64,000 nt of DNA from positions 1-64,000 of the forward strand of contig CALCXK010000044.1 in assembly GCA_937905835.1 (NCBI GenBank), given 5' to 3'. Origin of the DNA: an uncultured Ilumatobacter sp. (lineage in GTDB: Bacteria > Actinomycetota > Acidimicrobiia > Acidimicrobiales > Ilumatobacteraceae). Numbering within the stretch: the first letter of the stretch is position 1; every line of letters begins with the position of its first letter. The notes beneath the pieces are model-generated. The model did not search any database, was not told where the DNA came from, and was given only the letters and a program-made list of their open reading frames with translations. Of this stretch, positions 18,164 to 26,780 are shown one piece after another. The position numbers and the translations under genes were made by a program.

Positions 18164-19021
18164 TCAGACGTACTTCCAACCGAAGCGACCCTTGATGCAG
18201 AGCATGCCGTGTGTGACTTCGTGGTCAGCGGGGCTGGTGACCTTGACGATCTGGTTGTCTTGGACGTGGAGTTCGAGGTTGCAGCCAACGCCGCAGTACG
18301 AACAGACGGTCTGGGTGATGGTCTGATCTTCTTCACGCCAGTTGTTCTCTTGGCGGAGGTCGAACTCGGTCTTGAACTGCAGGGCATTGGTCGGACACAC
18401 CGCAATGCAGTTACCGCAGTACACACAGGCCGATTCGGGTAAGGCGACGTCGAACTCGGTGGAGATCCGGTTGTCGAAGCCGCGACCCGACATGGCGATA
18501 GCGAACGTGAACTGGGCTTCTTCACCGCACGCGTCGACGCACTTGTAACAGAGGACACATTTGTCGTAGTCCCGGATGTACAGGTTGTCTTGGATCTTGA
18601 CGGGCTGATCGAACCGCTCAGCACCATCGGCGTAGCGGGTGACGTCGACGCCGTACTCGGTCGACCATTCGTTGATCTGGGGTGCTTCGCTCAGGTCGTT
18701 GGCCGTGCCGAGGAATTCGAGCACCATCTTGCGGCTGTGTTTGACCCGGTCGGAGTCGGTCGAGATGACCATCCCCTCTTCGGCGGGTCGTGAGCACGAC
18801 GGGACCAGCGTGCGGTTGCCTTCGACCTCGACGACACAGACGCGGCACGCGTTGACCGGCGTCAGGTTCTCGGCATAACAGATGGTCGGCGTGTCGATGC
18901 CTGCCTGAGTACACGCGGTGAGGATCGTGTCGCCCTCGTCGACGGTGACATCGCCACCGTTGATCCTTACGGTGACCTGTGTGCTGGTCTCCTGGTCAAC
19001 CATCGTCTGTTGGGGGCTCAT
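18164..19021 (-). CDS. Formate dehydrogenase Fe-S subunit: N-terminal part of the alpha chain as a separate protein
   Basis: 285 residues. An N-terminal [2Fe-2S] ferredoxin domain (CRVCVVEVEG and nearby cysteines) is followed by a NuoG-type His/Cys region and two [4Fe-4S] sites (CVLCYKCVDAC and CVYCGNCIAVCP). The chain ends with the MopB N-terminal cluster motif CSYCGVGC ... MLCIKGRFGWKYV and then stops. In NAD-linked formate dehydrogenases this is the first half of FdsA/FdhA, and it normally continues directly into the molybdopterin domain. Here that domain is a separate gene upstream (20836-22749). The start ATG overlaps the stop of the NuoEF-like gene (ATGA), so translation is coupled. The protein would carry electrons between the Mo site and the flavin subunit in the cytoplasm. 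Confidence 0.9.
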   Translation of the reverse strand: MSPQQTMVDQETSTQVTVRINGGDVTVDEGDTILTACTQAGIDTPTICYAENLTPVNACRVCVVEVEGNRTLVPSCSRPAEEGMVISTDSDRVKHSRKMVLEFLGTANDLSEAPQINEWSTEYGVDVTRYADGAERFDQPVKIQDNLYIRDYDKCVLCYKCVDACGEEAQFTFAIAMSGRGFDNRISTEFDVALPESACVYCGNCIAVCPTNALQFKTEFDLRQENNWREEDQTITQTVCSYCGVGCNLELHVQDNQIVKVTSPADHEVTHGMLCIKGRFGWKYV

Positions 19022-20790
19022 GATGCGCTTCCGATCAGTCCGAGTCGAATGGCGGACTGAACGGCGCCCGCTGCCGTGTGGCCGAGGCCACAAATCGATG
19101 CGTCGGCCATGGCGACTGCCATATCGTCGATCAGCGTGTTCCGTTCGTCGGTGAGTGCGCCACGTTGGCCCATCTCGACAATCACTTCGTGCTGTCGAGT
19201 AGTCCCAATGCGGCATGGGACGCACTGGCCGCACGATTCACCCTTGAAGAACTCGGTGATCCGGATGAGCAGCGACGTGAAGTCGACGGTGTCGTCGAAG
19301 AGCGTGATCACCCCGGAGCCCAGCGTCGTGCCCCGCTCCCGGGTGTCTTCGCCGGTCAGCGGCATGTCGAGCTGATCGGCCCCGACAAAGCTGCCCGCTG
19401 CGCCGCCCATCAGAATTGCCCGTGTCGTTCCCGTTGCTCCGCCCGCGATCTCAATCATCTCGCCAAGCGTCGTTCCCTGCGGCACTTCATATACACCAGG
19501 GTTCGCCACGTGGCCGGACAGGCAGAACAGCCTCGTGCCGGGCGACTTCTCTGTACCGACGAATCGATATGCCGCAGAACTGTTGAGCACGATATAGATC
19601 GCGTTCAGCAGGGTCTCGGGGTTGTTGACCGATGTTGGTTCGCCGAACAACCCGTGTGTCGAAGGGAACGGTGGCTTGTTGCGCGGCTCGCCACGGAAGC
19701 CTTCGATCGACTCCATCAGCGCAGTCTCTTCGCCACAGATGTAGGCACCGGCGCCACGGCGCAGCTCAATGTCGAAACGCTGACCCGATCCCATGACATC
19801 GTCGCCGAGCAAGCCGGCGGTGCGGGCCTGCTCGATCGCGTTCGTGAGGCGAGCGGTCGACAGCGGGTACTCGCCGCGAATGTAAATCCAACCGTTCTCG
19901 GCACCGACCGACACGCCAGCGATGGTGAGACCTTCGATGAGCGCAAACGGATCGTTCTCCATGAGCGTGCGGTCTTTGAACGTGCCGGGCTCGGACTCGT
20001 CGGCGTTGGCAATGACGTGCTTCGGGCGGCCCTGTTCGTCAGCGACACCTTGCCACTTGATGGCCGTCGGGAAGCCCGCGCCACCGCGCCCGGTTAACCC
20101 CGCCGAGCGGACTTCGTCGATAACGGCTTGGCCGCCCATCGAGAGTGCCTTCTCGAGCGCTGCGTATCCACCGTGCTCACGGTACGAGGCCAGCGAGGTC
20201 GGGTCGACGACGCCAATGTTGGCAAGCAGCCGCAGGCCACCGGTGTCGCCGGCCGCACGCTGAATCGACTGGAACGCACCGGGTGACGCGATGTTGTCAG
20301 CGTCGGCCGGCACCGAGTCGGCGGTGCCACGACCCTGGACGAACTGAGCGGGAGCTCGCTCGCACTGGCCGAGGCATGGCCCGCGATGGACCTGCTTACC
20401 GTCGGCTTCGAGTGCCTGGGCGAATGTTTCAGCACCGGCGATGTGGCACGACGTGTCCATGCAGACATGCACGGTCGAATCGTTGTGGCCAGGGTCCTCG
20501 GTGCGAAACAGCTCGTAGAACGTGGCGACGCCGTACGCCTCGGCGGGCGGAACCTGCAAGACATCACTGATGTAGTTGAGCCCACCAGCACTGATCCAGC
20601 CGATGTCGGCCTGCAGCGCGTGGAGCGCTGGAAGCAGCAGGTGGCGACGATCGTTCTTGCGCGCCATGCCACCGCGGACGAGCCGCTCGGACTCGTGGAT
20701 GACAACCCGCGCGTCGGGCGAAAGGACATCGTCGACCGCAGCGCGTTCGGCGTCGGTCGAGTTGTCAATAGTCAGGTGAAGATCAGCCAT
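19018..20790 (-). CDS. Formate dehydrogenase diaphorase subunit, NuoE-NuoF fusion
   Basis: 590 residues. Residues about 30-180 are a NuoE-type thioredoxin-like [2Fe-2S] domain (CMDTSCHIAGAE and RGPCLGQCERAP). Residues about 190-590 are NuoF: the FMN/NADH Rossmann part with GRGGAGFPTAIKW, GAYICGEETALMESIEG and NKPPFPS, an SLBB segment, and a C-terminal [4Fe-4S] motif SCGQCVPCRIGT. It would pass electrons from formate to NAD+ (FdsG plus FdsB in one chain). It sits between the two halves of the alpha chain in the same leftward operon, 45 bp after the catalytic gene and overlapping the Fe-S gene by 4 bp. Confidence 0.94.
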   Translation of the reverse strand: MADLHLTIDNSTDAERAAVDDVLSPDARVVIHESERLVRGGMARKNDRRHLLLPALHALQADIGWISAGGLNYISDVLQVPPAEAYGVATFYELFRTEDPGHNDSTVHVCMDTSCHIAGAETFAQALEADGKQVHRGPCLGQCERAPAQFVQGRGTADSVPADADNIASPGAFQSIQRAAGDTGGLRLLANIGVVDPTSLASYREHGGYAALEKALSMGGQAVIDEVRSAGLTGRGGAGFPTAIKWQGVADEQGRPKHVIANADESEPGTFKDRTLMENDPFALIEGLTIAGVSVGAENGWIYIRGEYPLSTARLTNAIEQARTAGLLGDDVMGSGQRFDIELRRGAGAYICGEETALMESIEGFRGEPRNKPPFPSTHGLFGEPTSVNNPETLLNAIYIVLNSSAAYRFVGTEKSPGTRLFCLSGHVANPGVYEVPQGTTLGEMIEIAGGATGTTRAILMGGAAGSFVGADQLDMPLTGEDTRERGTTLGSGVITLFDDTVDFTSLLIRITEFFKGESCGQCVPCRIGTTRQHEVIVEMGQRGALTDERNTLIDDMAVAMADASICGLGHTAAGAVQSAIRLGLIGSAS

Positions 20791-20835
20791 GCGGAACTAC
20801 TTGTCTTGTCGTTGTTGTCTCGGTTGTCAATGCCA

Positions 20836-22749
20836 TCAGGCGCTGATCTTGTCAACCCGAATGGACGCGGCTTTGAACTCAGAAGTACCGGAACGCTTAT
20901 CCCATGCGTCGTTGGTCAACTTGTTGATATCGACCAGGGCAGGGAAGTGATAGGTGGTAAACGTGAGCCCAATGGGGATGTCGGGCTGGAACCGCACGTT
21001 CATCTCGACGGTGCCGCGTGGCGACGAGACGTTGACCCGTTCGCCATCGACGATGTCGAGTGCGACACCGTCGGCCGGGTTGATGTCGAGTTCCTCGCCA
21101 TAGCGGATCGGCGACTCGAAGCCGTTCGACTGGACGCCGGTGTTAAACGAGTCGAGTGAACGACCTGTGGTGAGGCGCAGCGGGAACTCGTCGGTGAGCT
21201 TTTCGTTCGGGCCTTCGTGCTCGACAACCGAGAACGGCGACGGGGCACGACCGCCCAAATCATCTTCCCAGAGCCAGCCGTGCAGGAACGGGCTGCCCGG
21301 ATGGTCGAGATCGGGGCACGGCCACTGGAGGCCGCCTTCGGCTTCGAGCCGCTCGTACGACATGCCACCGTGCATCGGTGACAGCGAACGCAGTTCGTCC
21401 CAGAGCGCTTCGGGCTCGGCGGTGCCAAGATCGACGCCCAGCCGCTTGCCGAGCTCGTGCATGATGTCGATGTCGTGGCGAGCCTGGCCGGGCGGGGTGA
21501 CTGCAGGCCGGGTGCGTTGCACACGACGTTCGCTCGAGGTGACGGTGCCGTCGGACTCGGCCCAAGCAACCGACGCCGGGAAGACCACGTCAGCCAACTC
21601 GGCGGTGCGGGTCATGAAGATGTCTTGCACAATGAGACAGTCGAGCCCGGAGAGCAACTTGCGGGCGTGATCGATGTCGGCTTCAGAGTCGGCCGGGTTC
21701 TCACCGAGCACGAACACTGCGGTCAGTTCTCCACGACCCATCGCTTCGAACATCAGCGTGAGATGGATGCCGTCTTCGGGATTGAGTTTGGTTCCATAGG
21801 CCGCTTCAAACTTGGCCCGATGCTCGGCGTTGGTGATGTCTTGGAAGCCAGGGAACTTGTTGGGCAGCGCACCCATGTCGCCGCCACCCTGCACGTTGTT
21901 CTGTCCGCGCAGCGGAACAAGACCACTCCCCCATTTTCCAACGTGGCCGGTGAGCAACGCCAGGTTGCACAAGGAGAGCACATTGTCGACTGCGTTGTGG
22001 TGCTCGGTGATGCCGAGCGTCCAGAGGATCTGCGCCTTCTCGGCAGTGGCGTACGCGTGCGCCATCTCTTTGATCGCACTTGCAGGGACACCGGTGATCT
22101 CTTCGGCGTACTCGAGGGTGTACGACTCGACCGACACCTTGTACGCCGCGTAGCCCTCGGTCGAATGCGCGATGAAGGCTTCGTTGACCAATCCGGCATG
22201 AATGATCTCGCGGGCCACAGCGTTGGCCATGGCGATATCGGTGCCGACGTCGAGACCAAGCCACGCATCAGCGAACTTCGACGACGAAGTACGTCGAGGG
22301 TCGACAGCGAACATTTTGGCGCCGTTCTTCAAACCCTTCATCAAGTGGTGGAAGTAGATCGGGTGCGCCTCACGGGCATTCGAGCCCCACAGCAACACCA
22401 CATCGACTTCTTCGATCTCTTTGTACGAGGCCGTTCCGCCACCTGCACCAAACACTGTCGCCAGACCGACGACCGAGGGAGCGTGTCAAGTTCGGTTACA
22501 CGAGTCGATATTGTTCGACCCCATCACCACCCGGGCAAACTTCTGTCCGAAGTAGTTGACCTCGTTCGTGGCCTTCGAGCACGAGAACATGCCAAACGCA
22601 TTGGCGTTGCCACCCTTGATCGCATCGCGGGCGGCGCCGAGGCCAGCGGCTGCACGATCGAGCGCCTCGTCCCAGGAGGCCTCGCGCAGCTCGCCGTTCT
22701 CCCGGACATACGGAGTCGTGAGACGGGGCAACCCGAGATCGGCGGTCAT
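20836..22749 (-). CDS. Formate dehydrogenase catalytic (molybdopterin) subunit, selenocysteine-containing
   Basis: A 637-residue MopB-family subunit when the TGA at 22488-22486 is read as selenocysteine (Sec88). The context is IDSCNRT-U-HAPSVVGLA, the exact active-site motif of formate dehydrogenases (N-x-C-x-R-x-U/C-H-x-P-S-V). The frame is open on both sides and both sides are FDH-like, including GSNAREAHPIYFHH, ENPADSEADI, DIFMTRTAELADVV and a C-terminal MopB beta-barrel. The N-terminal Fe-S portion of a normal alpha chain is missing and is encoded downstream. ATG 22749 is chosen because AGAGGA lies 9 nt before it; ATG 22776 (9 more residues) is the alternative. It oxidises formate to CO2 at Mo or W in the cytoplasm. 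Conventional annotation would break it into two pieces or call it a pseudogene. Confidence 0.9.
22457..22473 (-). promoter_or_regulatory. SECIS-like hairpin of the formate dehydrogenase gene
   Basis: Reading the minus strand, a 6-bp stem GTCGTC/GGCGAC (one U-G pair) closes a GGTCT loop. The stem starts 12 nt after the in-frame TGA, so the loop lies about 18-23 nt downstream, where bacterial SelB-binding elements sit. The GGTCT loop matches the apical loop of E. coli formate dehydrogenase SECIS elements as I remember it. It is inside the coding region, as expected in bacteria. Confidence 0.75.
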
Positions 22750-22929
22750 CTGCTGCTGTCCTCTGCGAAGCTTCATTGAGGTCAGGTTAGGCCCTACTCA
22801 CGAGGCGAGCCGCATACTGTTCCGACAATTTCTCGGCCTCGGCCACGTTGAGTTCGTAACGTTTTGTACACCGATGCTCTCAGCGAATCTCCTTGAGTAA
22901 CATGGTTCTTTGTGGAGGAGCCTGCCCGG

Positions 22930-23961
22930 ATGTCGAAGTCTGTCGAACAACGCCGACGCGAGTTCTGCCTCGCCGCCGCCACGGTTGGCGTACTCGGCGC
23001 CGCGACTCTGGGGGTCCTGGTCACGGGGAGCGCCGATTCGAACGAAGAAGTCGCCGCAACAGAAGCCGCCGGAACCGAAGTCGCTGGAACAGAAGTCGCT
23101 AGAACAGAAGTCGCCGCAGCTCCGCCTCCACCCTCCACGACCGTCGCTGCGTTCGATATCGAATTCGAACTCACGGGCCTCGACAACCTAGGTATCGACG
23201 TCGACGGGCAGCCTCCACGCGCCGACGGAGGCTGCACCATCGGCGCGCTGTCCGTGCGCCTCGGTGCATCAGGCGGCGACGTCGAATGCCTGCAGAACGC
23301 GCTGGCCGAGGCCGGCCACTTCACCGGCACTGCCGACGGCCAATTCGGCGATTCCACGCTGCGCGCCGTCGTGGACTACCAGACCTCCGAAAACCTTTTC
23401 GTCGACGGAGTAGTCGGCCGAGAGAGTGCTGTCGCACTCAACATCTGGCCGGATGAGGAATCGTTCGTCACCCGCACTCCCCCGCCATCACCGGGCGCCA
23501 CCGACCTCTGGGGTGTCACGCTCTCGCCGGTCGCGACTGCCGGCGACGACGCTCCACCGCTTCCCGACAACGCTGGCAGTGGCCGGCGCGTCGTCTATGA
23601 CCGTGCAGGTCAGCGAGTCTGGGCAGTGAGCAACGACGGCATCATCATCCGGTCATGGCTCGTCTCAGGATCGGCCTTTCCGAACGAAGTGCCGGGTACT
23701 CACGAGGTCTACAGCCGGTCCGAGATGTCGACTGCATGGAACGGCAAAGCCTGGCTCCCGCAGATGATTCGCTGGCTCAAAACGGAGCGAGGTGCCATTG
23801 GCTTCCACGCCATTCCCCTGCACGTCGAAGACAATTCGCCGTACCAGGGTGACGCCGAGTTGGGCACCCGCCTCTCCGGCGGCTGCCAGCGTCAGAACAA
23901 CCTCGATGCCGACTTCATGTGGGCCTTCGCCACACTCGGCACCAAAGTCGTCGTCACCTGA
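22930..23961 (+). CDS. L,D-transpeptidase with N-terminal peptidoglycan-binding domain
   Basis: 343 residues. There is a membrane-anchor/signal segment at about 15-37 and then an Ala/Thr/Glu-rich linker built from 15-bp DNA repeats. A peptidoglycan-binding domain lies at about 100-175 (SGGDVECLQNALAEAG, DGQFGDSTLRAVVDYQ). The C-terminal YkuD domain has GFHAIP and the catalytic region RLSGGCQRQ with Cys319. It would form 3-3 cross-links or attach proteins to peptidoglycan outside the membrane. GGAGGAG at 22914-22920 points to the ATG at 22930, nine bases away, rather than the upstream GTG at 22912 that overlaps it. It is divergent from the formate dehydrogenase operon. Confidence 0.9.
   Translation: MSKSVEQRRREFCLAAATVGVLGAATLGVLVTGSADSNEEVAATEAAGTEVAGTEVARTEVAAAPPPPSTTVAAFDIEFELTGLDNLGIDVDGQPPRADGGCTIGALSVRLGASGGDVECLQNALAEAGHFTGTADGQFGDSTLRAVVDYQTSENLFVDGVVGRESAVALNIWPDEESFVTRTPPPSPGATDLWGVTLSPVATAGDDAPPLPDNAGSGRRVVYDRAGQRVWAVSNDGIIIRSWLVSGSAFPNEVPGTHEVYSRSEMSTAWNGKAWLPQMIRWLKTERGAIGFHAIPLHVEDNSPYQGDAELGTRLSGGCQRQNNLDADFMWAFATLGTKVVVT
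23047..23121 (+). repeat. Five 15-bp in-frame tandem repeats in the L,D-transpeptidase linker
   Basis: Units of the type GAAGTCGCYGSAACA encode a repeating EVA(A/G)T pattern (EVAAT-EAAGT-EVAGT-EVART-EVAAA). They form a flexible linker between the membrane anchor and the folded domains. Being a multiple of three, changes in copy number keep the frame. Confidence 0.8.
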
Positions 23962-24013
23962 TCACCAGCCCCGAATGAGCGCTGCCCCCCAACCTTCAGG
24001 GAAAAGCCGCTGC

Positions 24014-24532
24014 TCACCCTTTGGGAAAGAGGATGTCAACCCGCGGGCCCCACACCGACTTCGCACCTTCGTGCCCGGTGCGAATCAACCAGACGGTGGC
24101 CAGAACGCCCAGAACTGCAGCCGCCACTGCAACGATTTGCCGAGCGATCACGTTCGATGCCACAGCTTTCAGAACCCCGACTCGTCGCCGGTGCGTACCC
24201 CGTTCCAGCACCGTGAGTAACCCGAACACTGCGAACCACGCCAGGGTCAACAACAAGGTCGTCTCCGCCAGATCCTGATGCTGCGAGATGTCGACTGCTC
24301 CTTCACCGTTCGCACGGTCGTAGGCCTCGATCAGCGCCTCGCCCGACTCTTTCGCCCCGAACAGCAGGACGACGATGACGAACAATCCTCCGACCATCCA
24401 CCAGCTCGCACGAGCACGCCAGGCCGGCTTGGCAACCAGCACAACCGTGGCAATCGCAGCGATCGGCAACAGCACGATCGGTGCGTGAATCAGCAGCGGA
24501 TGGGCGGGCAAGTTGAACAGCTTGTCAAACAT
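24014..24532 (-). CDS. DUF2231 membrane protein
   Basis: 172 residues with four hydrophobic segments. The N-terminal LPAHPLLIHAPIVLLPIAA contains the HPLLIH-P signature of the DUF2231 family of small integral membrane proteins. There is a polar loop with a predicted helical DISQHQDLAETTLLL stretch, and the fourth span sits near the C-terminus. The function is unknown; members often neighbour redox proteins. It lies 15 bp after the stop of the luciferase-like gene in the same direction, so probably in one operon, and is convergent with the L,D-transpeptidase gene. Confidence 0.8.
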   Translation of the reverse strand: MFDKLFNLPAHPLLIHAPIVLLPIAAIATVVLVAKPAWRARASWWMVGGLFVIVVLLFGAKESGEALIEAYDRANGEGAVDISQHQDLAETTLLLTLAWFAVFGLLTVLERGTHRRRVGVLKAVASNVIARQIVAVAAAVLGVLATVWLIRTGHEGAKSVWGPRVDILFPKG

Positions 24533-24547
24533 GATCCGCAGGGTAGA

Positions 24548-25315
24548 TCAAACGATTCGAGCAGCGAGCCTCTGGACCGCACCAAGATCGCGCCCTGGCC
24601 ACATCGTGACGATGTGTCTGTCGACACCCGCCTCGATCAGATCCGAACGCCTGACACCCAGGTCGTCACCTGGTGCGAAGAAATCAAGCACGCTAACTTC
24701 AAAACCGTCCGGCAGGTCAGCGGCCGCGAGACGCTCAAGCTGGTCGGCCAAGCGTCCGGTCCGACGTATGTTGACGCCATCGGCCAATTCGATGGCGACT
24801 TCGATGGTGGCCCACGACGATGCGCCGACGATCACCGGCGGCATCGGTGCCCCATCGGTCACTGCGTCGAATCCGTCAGCACTCCAAATTCGTCGGAGCT
24901 GACCAATCGTGTCGATCAGCATCGCCTGGCGGGTTGCCAGATCACCGAGCTGTTTACCGACCATGTCGTGTTCTGCGGAGAAGCGCGAGTCGGGTGCCGC
25001 TCCTGAGCCGATCCCGAGCCGGACCCGCCCCGGCGCCAACGACTGGAGCGAGTTGATTCCTGAAGCAAGCTGCACGGCGTGCCGGTTCGTCACATTCGCG
25101 ACCAGAACGCCGAGATCGACATGCTCTGTCACTGCAGCGATCGCACCGAGACAAACGAACGGATCGCGCGACCACGGGGCATCGACCACGTTGCCGCTGA
25201 AGTGATCGGACACCCAAACCGCCCCGACGTCGGCCAGATCGGCAGCCTTGGCCACGGCGAGCATGTCTGCCAGGTGCGCTCCGAACGGGTTGATCACCAA
25301 GTCGGTTAGCACCAC
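24548..25315 (-). CDS. Luciferase-like (LLM class) flavin-dependent oxidoreductase
   Basis: 255 residues with a shortened TIM-barrel bacterial-luciferase fold: AVWVSDHF near the start, the central LAPGRVRLGIGSGAAPDSRF motif, and PPVIVGASSWATIEVAIELADGVN near the end. Actinobacterial members often use F420 or FMN. The typical family length is about 280-350, so this is at the short end; the N-terminus begins directly at strand 1 (MVLTDLVINPFG). It starts with GTG (two consecutive GTG codons). The gap to the divergent N-acetyltransferase is only about 19 bp, so the promoters must overlap. The substrate is unknown. Confidence 0.8.
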   Translation of the reverse strand: MVLTDLVINPFGAHLADMLAVAKAADLADVGAVWVSDHFSGNVVDAPWSRDPFVCLGAIAAVTEHVDLGVLVANVTNRHAVQLASGINSLQSLAPGRVRLGIGSGAAPDSRFSAEHDMVGKQLGDLATRQAMLIDTIGQLRRIWSADGFDAVTDGAPMPPVIVGASSWATIEVAIELADGVNIRRTGRLADQLERLAAADLPDGFEVSVLDFFAPGDDLGVRRSDLIEAGVDRHIVTMWPGRDLGAVQRLAARIV

Positions 25316-25334
25316 TGCACTCTACGCTGCACGT

Positions 25335-26117
25335 GTGCAAGACGATCCGCCTAACAGCCCCACCATTGACGTGGACAGCTACCTCGAATGGATCGGCTTC
25401 GTCGGCACGGTGCAGCACGATCGGGCCACCTTGGGCGAGCTCCAACAACTCCACATGACCGCCGTCCCGTTCGAGAATCTCGACATCGTCGCTGGCCACG
25501 GCGTCACGGTTGATGCACTGAGCAACGTCAACAAGATTGTGGAGCAGGGCCGAGGCGGTTGGTGTTTCGAACTGAATGGCGCCTTTGCGCTTCTCCTCGA
25601 AGCGCTCGGCTTTCGTGTGGTCAGGCTCGGTGCTGCCGTGCTGCTCGACGGCCCGACCCGCGTGATTGACCACCTCGCGCTCGAAGTGCAGATCGACCGG
25701 CCGTATCTCGTTGACGTCGGCTTCGGCGACAGCTTCATCAACCCAATCGATCTCAATGCCGCCGGGCCACAAGACGGCGGCAACGCGACCTATGAGTTGA
25801 TTGGCAGCCCGCAAGGAACAACCCTGACCAGGCATGATGCAACTGGGATTCCCGAGGCGCAGTACCGATTCAAGCGCGTTGCGCACACGATGTGCCAGTT
25901 CGAGCATGCCTCGGAGTCGCTCCAGGCTGACCCCGACAAACATTGGCGAGTCAAGCCATTCGCCACACGTTTACTCGACCGAGGCCCCGACCGAGTGACG
26001 CTGAGCACCGATCGCCTCATTGTCGTCCGAGGCGACATCACCACCGAAACTCTGATTTCCCACGACGAGTGGGATCCGACCCTGCATGCCTGGTTCGGCA
26101 TGCATCGACGCGCCTGA
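25335..26117 (+). CDS. nat: Arylamine N-acetyltransferase
   Basis: 260 residues from the GTG start. The catalytic triad Cys77 (RGGWCFELN), His113 (IDHLALEV) and Asp128 (LVDVGFGDS) is at the family spacing. The motif TAVPFENLDIV near residue 45 is also standard. It transfers acetyl (or propionyl) groups from CoA to arylamines or hydrazines; in some actinobacteria it is linked to steroid breakdown. The frame is open 29 codons further upstream into the divergent gene, but those residues are not family-like. A second GTG overlaps at 25333 in another frame. Confidence 0.93.
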   Translation: MQDDPPNSPTIDVDSYLEWIGFVGTVQHDRATLGELQQLHMTAVPFENLDIVAGHGVTVDALSNVNKIVEQGRGGWCFELNGAFALLLEALGFRVVRLGAAVLLDGPTRVIDHLALEVQIDRPYLVDVGFGDSFINPIDLNAAGPQDGGNATYELIGSPQGTTLTRHDATGIPEAQYRFKRVAHTMCQFEHASESLQADPDKHWRVKPFATRLLDRGPDRVTLSTDRLIVVRGDITTETLISHDEWDPTLHAWFGMHRRA

Positions 26118-26151
26118 GATACAACGCATCGATCAAGCCTCCAGCGTCCTG

Positions 26152-26601
26152 TCAGGCCAGTTCCGAGAGTCCGCCGTTGTGCTGGATCTTTCGAATTGTC
26201 ATCTCGATGGTGTTGAAATCGACGTCGCTCTCGCCTCGCCGACAGCGACCACGCTCAGCATCCACGGCGGTGGCAAGCGGGCCGACGACCCGACCGAGTT
26301 CGAACTGGAGCCAACCGCCGTGTCGTTGCATCCAGTACTGGCTCAGGTGGTCGATCAGGGGCCAGATGCGCGTGGCGGTCGCCGCCGGAGAGTTGCCGAC
26401 GAGCGATGAGAACATCGACGTGACGCCTGCAGCACACGCAGCAGCATTGTCGTCGTGGAGTTCCATCACCGACTGATTCCAACTCCCGAGCACCCAGTGC
26501 TTGACATTTCCCTCGCGACCAGGCACCAGGTACTCATCCTCACCGAGTGCGAACTTCAGCACTTCCTTGCGGGCAATCGCCTGCTCGAACAGATTTGTCA
26601 T
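26152..26601 (-). CDS. Hypothetical protein
   Basis: 149 residues, not recognised. It is soluble and mixed alpha-helical in appearance, with conserved-looking aromatic patches (VKHWVLGSWNQSVMEL, IDHLSQYWMQRHGGWLQFELGR). It has no signal peptide, membrane span or metal motif. Codon use resembles its neighbours and the length is free of frameshift signs, so I take it as a real gene. It is on the same strand as, and 179 bp downstream of, the large molybdo-enzyme gene; a link to that enzyme is possible but unsupported. Confidence 0.65.
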   Translation of the reverse strand: MTNLFEQAIARKEVLKFALGEDEYLVPGREGNVKHWVLGSWNQSVMELHDDNAAACAAGVTSMFSSLVGNSPAATATRIWPLIDHLSQYWMQRHGGWLQFELGRVVGPLATAVDAERGRCRRGESDVDFNTIEMTIRKIQHNGGLSELA

Positions 26602-26780
26602 ACCGTCAGTGTTACCCGAGCAACATTGCGTTCATGCGTCGACGCGCGGCGGCTGATACTTCGACGTCGTCGACCTGGTTCCAACGCAAGGGCCGAGACA
26701 CCGACGAGCAAGAGCCGTTCGCGAACTTGCTGATCGAGTTGCAAACCCGGCAACGCAGTAATCGGGCGATCTGGCCCGTC

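Noticed and set aside
17914..18627. A 237-codon gene covering the end of the formate dehydrogenase Fe-S gene
   Set aside because: Only its last 38 codons are protein-like (DUF2256); the rest is antisense-frame overlap with the Fe-S gene.
20836..22749. Formate dehydrogenase gene as a nonsense-mutated pseudogene or as two genes
   Set aside because: There is a single TGA at the Sec/Cys position with no frameshift. The flanking protein is fully conserved and a SECIS-like hairpin is present; the downstream GTG would start inside the active-site region.
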